64,000 nt of DNA. Source: Blautia hominis. Its GTDB lineage: Bacteria; Bacillota; Clostridia; Lachnospirales; Lachnospiraceae. This document shows, in pieces, positions 61,993 to 64,000 of this stretch. Under the pieces are notes generated by a model. That model saw only the letters and a program-made list of their open reading frames with translations, was not told where the DNA came from and searched no databases. Location of the stretch: NCBI GenBank assembly GCA_002270465.1, contig NQOF01000010.1, forward strand, positions 1-64,000. The letters are read 5' to 3'. A program made the position numbers and the translations under genes. Numbering within the stretch: the stretch's first letter is position 1; every line of letters starts with the position of its first letter.

Positions 61993-63243
61993 ATGCTGGA
62001 CAGTGTAAAAATCGGAGGTTTTATTTCCGGAAAGAGAAAAGAACTTGGGATGACACAGCAGCAGCTTGCCGACCGTCTGAATATTTCTTTTCAGGCAGTT
62101 TCCAAGTGGGAAAACGGCAGTACATTTCCAAATGTAGAGCTGCTCCCGGAACTTTCCAAGGTCATGGAAGTGACAGTGGATGAACTGCTGGCAGGCTGCG
62201 AAAAGGACGGGGAGGAATTGTCATACAGCAAAGCCGGTGTGGACATTGCTTATACGGACACGATCAAAAAAGAGATGGCAAAGCATCTGGAGACAGGGGA
62301 CAGAAGAGTCTTAAATGGACTTGGACCTTTTGCTTCCCTCTACGATATTTCTTTTCCGGAGATAAAGAACCCTGTACTGGTGCTGAAATCAGAGGAGCCT
62401 GGTTCCAAACAGAAGCTTGCCATGGAATATGGCTATACAGGTTCCATCTGCCATGACATGATCAACCATTTGGTCAATGACATTGTGGTCATGGGGGCAA
62501 AGCCCCTTGCTGTGCTGGATACCATTGTTTGCGGAAATGCGGAGAAGGATACCATAGGCGCCCTGGTCAAAGGCGTGTCGGAGGCCTGCCGGGAAAATGA
62601 ATGCTCTCTTGTGGGGGGAGAGACCAGCGTGCAGCCCCAGGTGGTGGAAAAGGGCGTGTATGTACTTACGTCCAGCATTGCCGGTATTGTGGAAAAAAAC
62701 AGGATCATTGACGGGTCTGCTGCGGGGGAGGGAGATGTGGTGCTGGCTCTGGCATCAAACGGGCTGCATACCAACGGATATTCCCTGGTCCGTATGCTCA
62801 TGGACCGGATGCCGGAGATCAAGCTGGAAAAAGTGGAGGGAGAGACATTCATAGAACAGATCATGAAGCCTCATACCCCTTACTATAAAGCCCTGAAAGG
62901 GATATTGGGGAAGGACTGCATCCATGGCATGGCCCATATTACAGGCGGCGGAATAGAAGGCAACCTGTGCCGGGTGATTCCGGATGGGTTAAGCGCTGTC
63001 ATAGACCTGGACAAGATCAAGACACTGCCTGTATTCCGTTTTATCAGGCAGTGCGGAAATATCAGTGACAGAGAAATGCTTTCCACATTTAACTGCGGCG
63101 TGGGATTTATAATGGTAGTGCAGGCAGAGGCGGCAGCACAGATCGCTGTCCATATGAACAATTATTGTGAATGCTATGAGATTGGCCGAATCCGGACAGG
63201 GGAACAGAAGGTTGTAATGGAGCACAGACTGAACTGGCAGTGA
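61993..63243 (+). CDS. XRE DNA-binding domain fused to a PurM-like enzyme
   Basis: A 416-residue fusion. Residues 1-70 are an XRE helix-turn-helix (MTQQQLADRLNISFQAVSKWENG). Residues about 75-412 are a full-length PurM/AIR-synthase-like enzyme: NGLGPFASLYDI, MINHLVNDIVVMGAKPL, LVGGETSVQPQ, LALASNGLHTNGYSLVRML, AHITGGGIEGNLCRVIPDG and STFNCGVGFIMVV all align with PurM. The usual ATP-loop DGVGTK reads EEPGSK, so catalysis may be altered. No purine gene is nearby. It may be a regulator that senses FGAM, AIR or ATP with a retired enzyme. AGGAGGATTCATC precedes the ATG. Confidence 0.88.
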   Translation: MLDSVKIGGFISGKRKELGMTQQQLADRLNISFQAVSKWENGSTFPNVELLPELSKVMEVTVDELLAGCEKDGEELSYSKAGVDIAYTDTIKKEMAKHLETGDRRVLNGLGPFASLYDISFPEIKNPVLVLKSEEPGSKQKLAMEYGYTGSICHDMINHLVNDIVVMGAKPLAVLDTIVCGNAEKDTIGALVKGVSEACRENECSLVGGETSVQPQVVEKGVYVLTSSIAGIVEKNRIIDGSAAGEGDVVLALASNGLHTNGYSLVRMLMDRMPEIKLEKVEGETFIEQIMKPHTPYYKALKGILGKDCIHGMAHITGGGIEGNLCRVIPDGLSAVIDLDKIKTLPVFRFIRQCGNISDREMLSTFNCGVGFIMVVQAEAAAQIAVHMNNYCECYEIGRIRTGEQKVVMEHRLNWQ

Positions 63244-63324
63244 TATGGCTCGTGTAACTGCCAAAGGAATATTCGGCTGCCGGCTGGGAGTTATGATTAC
63301 TTTGAGATCCATGCAATATGATAT

Positions 63325-63374
63325 AAGGCGGACGGTATCCTCCCAAGGGGTTAGGGAGGCCGTCCGCCTTTTCA
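63325..63374 (+). terminator. Terminator of the XRE-PurM gene
   Basis: AAGGCGGACGG (63325-63335) pairs perfectly with CCGTCCGCCTT (63360-63370), with an inner CCTCCC/GGGAGG, followed by TTT. Confidence 0.9.
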
Positions 63375-63389
63375 GATATTGGAATTTTG

Positions 63390-63522
63390 TAACTGTTCAG
63401 TACCCTCACAGTTACAGGCAAAAATCCATGCAGAATCGCCTTTGGCGATGGGATTTTTGCTTGGCCGTGGTACACTTTCTTACGGTCAGCACAGTGAATG
63501 CGCAGACCTACTGAATAGTTAC
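63390..63522 (+). repeat. Dispersed repeat R3 (family 2)
   Basis: A 133-bp element with ends GTAACTGTTCAG and CTGAATAGTTAC. It holds a 5' hairpin (GTAACTG/CAGTTAC) and a nested central stem: CAAAAATCC pairs with GGATTTTTG around ATCGCC/GGCGAT. R1 has a different sequence at the same central stem but keeps pairing, so the fold is conserved across copies. It lies between the terminator of the XRE-PurM gene and the convergent SDR gene. Confidence 0.8.
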
Positions 63523-63537
63523 GAAATTTTGTCTTTT

Positions 63538-64000
63538 CTAGATCAGAACGCTGTGGCCTTTCTTTTTCAGCCAGGTTATAGTGTCTGCAATGGTCTGAAA
63601 CAGGTCTCTTGGTTTGAAACCCAGTTCAGAGGTGGCTTTTGTGTGGTCAAAACGGTCATTGCTCTGTAAGGTATACAGAGAGTACCGGGTGTACAGAGGG
63701 CGCCGTTTCCGGATCCGGCAGATAACGCCGATCAGAGGTGCCGCCATTTTTGCCATCCACATGGGGAGGACCGGCAGGCGTCTGCCGCCGCTTAACATTT
63801 TAACCATTCTAAGTACATCTTTTATCTCATAGTGGCGGTTTGAGAGAATGTAACATTCTCCTTTCTTTCCACGTTCCAGGGCTGCCAGGCACCCGTCAGC
63901 TACATCCCGGACATCCACAAAATCGTAACCGCCGTTTACACAGGCCGGAAGGCGTCCTTCGATATAATCTGTGACCATCTGCACCAGATGATTGCCGGAG
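63538..64000 (-). CDS. NAD-dependent epimerase/reductase (SDR), 3' part
   Basis: The C-terminal 150 or so residues of an extended short-chain dehydrogenase/reductase; the gene continues past the right edge in the same frame, reading SGNHLVQM just before the first internal methionine. YDFVDVRDVADGCLAALE is the conserved post-catalytic segment of the nucleoside-diphosphate-sugar epimerase / dihydroflavonol-reductase group. The Rossmann motif and YxxxK lie outside the window. The substrate cannot be told. Confidence 0.85.
   Translation of the reverse strand, partial: SGNHLVQMVTDYIEGRLPACVNGGYDFVDVRDVADGCLAALERGKKGECYILSNRHYEIKDVLRMVKMLSGGRRLPVLPMWMAKMAAPLIGVICRIRKRRPLYTRYSLYTLQSNDRFDHTKATSELGFKPRDLFQTIADTITWLKKKGHSVLI

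Noticed and set aside
1-64000. tRNA, rRNA, T-box or prophage signals
   Set aside because: I looked for cloverleaf arms with TTC loops, T-box motifs, integrases and phage structural genes on both strands and saw none.

Overview
The window looks like a chromosomal segment of a gut Firmicute of the family Lachnospiraceae, probably Blautia or a close relative. This is inferred from the strong AGGAGG ribosome sites, consensus sigma-A promoters, an rplM-rpsI pair, a Kdp operon of clostridial type, LytTR and GHKL regulators, and the general look of the proteins. There is no rRNA, tRNA, CRISPR array, prophage or complete insertion sequence.

Layout. Positions 1-2000: the start of a gene leaving the window, a large hairpin element, a shortened DUF3795 gene, a flavoprotein and a uridine-kinase-like enzyme. 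Positions 2000-16000: a glycan-use locus. LacI and ROK regulators face a ten-gene operon with two TIM-barrel isomerases/epimerases, ribose pyranase, two zinc dehydrogenases, a sugar ABC importer, a ribokinase-like kinase, a GH2 beta-mannosidase and a D-lyxose/D-mannose isomerase. An 18-bp perfect LacI-type palindrome sits just after the operon promoter, with a near-copy 176 bp away. Positions 16000-22000: YitT, BioB with a BirA-like operator, a rhodanese lipoprotein, and an OPT transporter with a PqqD-like protein. Positions 22000-28500: an AraC regulator, a 1403-residue wall-anchored protein with two esterase folds, then rplM-rpsI. Positions 28500-33500: a type I toxin with a convergent antisense RNA, a CPBP protease, an AgrA/AgrC-like two-component system, a small P-loop kinase and a gutted AAA/PD-(D/E)XK gene.

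Positions 33700-40100 hold a 2114-residue protein: SWIM finger, transglutaminase-like domain, DUF4011, SF1 helicase, PD-(D/E)XK nuclease and DUF3320. It is the best candidate for a defence system here. Positions 40300-47200: kdp operon (a small membrane ORF, kdpF, A, B, C and a KdpD that lacks its kinase). Positions 47200-64000: an XRE membrane regulator, a Tet(M)-like ribosomal GTPase fused to a YacP/Rae1-type NYN nuclease, LysR plus YoaK, a coiled-coil DUF2325 protein, a lantibiotic-immunity-like ABC module with its two-component system, a phosphoesterase, a MATE exporter, an XRE-PurM fusion and the 3' part of an SDR epimerase gene.

Two families of structured dispersed repeats run through the intergenic regions. 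Family 1 has three copies of about 195-223 bp: a 30-49 bp near-perfect stem around a 108-110 nt loop. Its stems differ between copies by compensated base changes. Family 2 has three copies of about 130 bp, and one of them supplies the last 12 codons and the stop of a regulator gene. Both look like selected nucleic-acid structures or small mobile elements.
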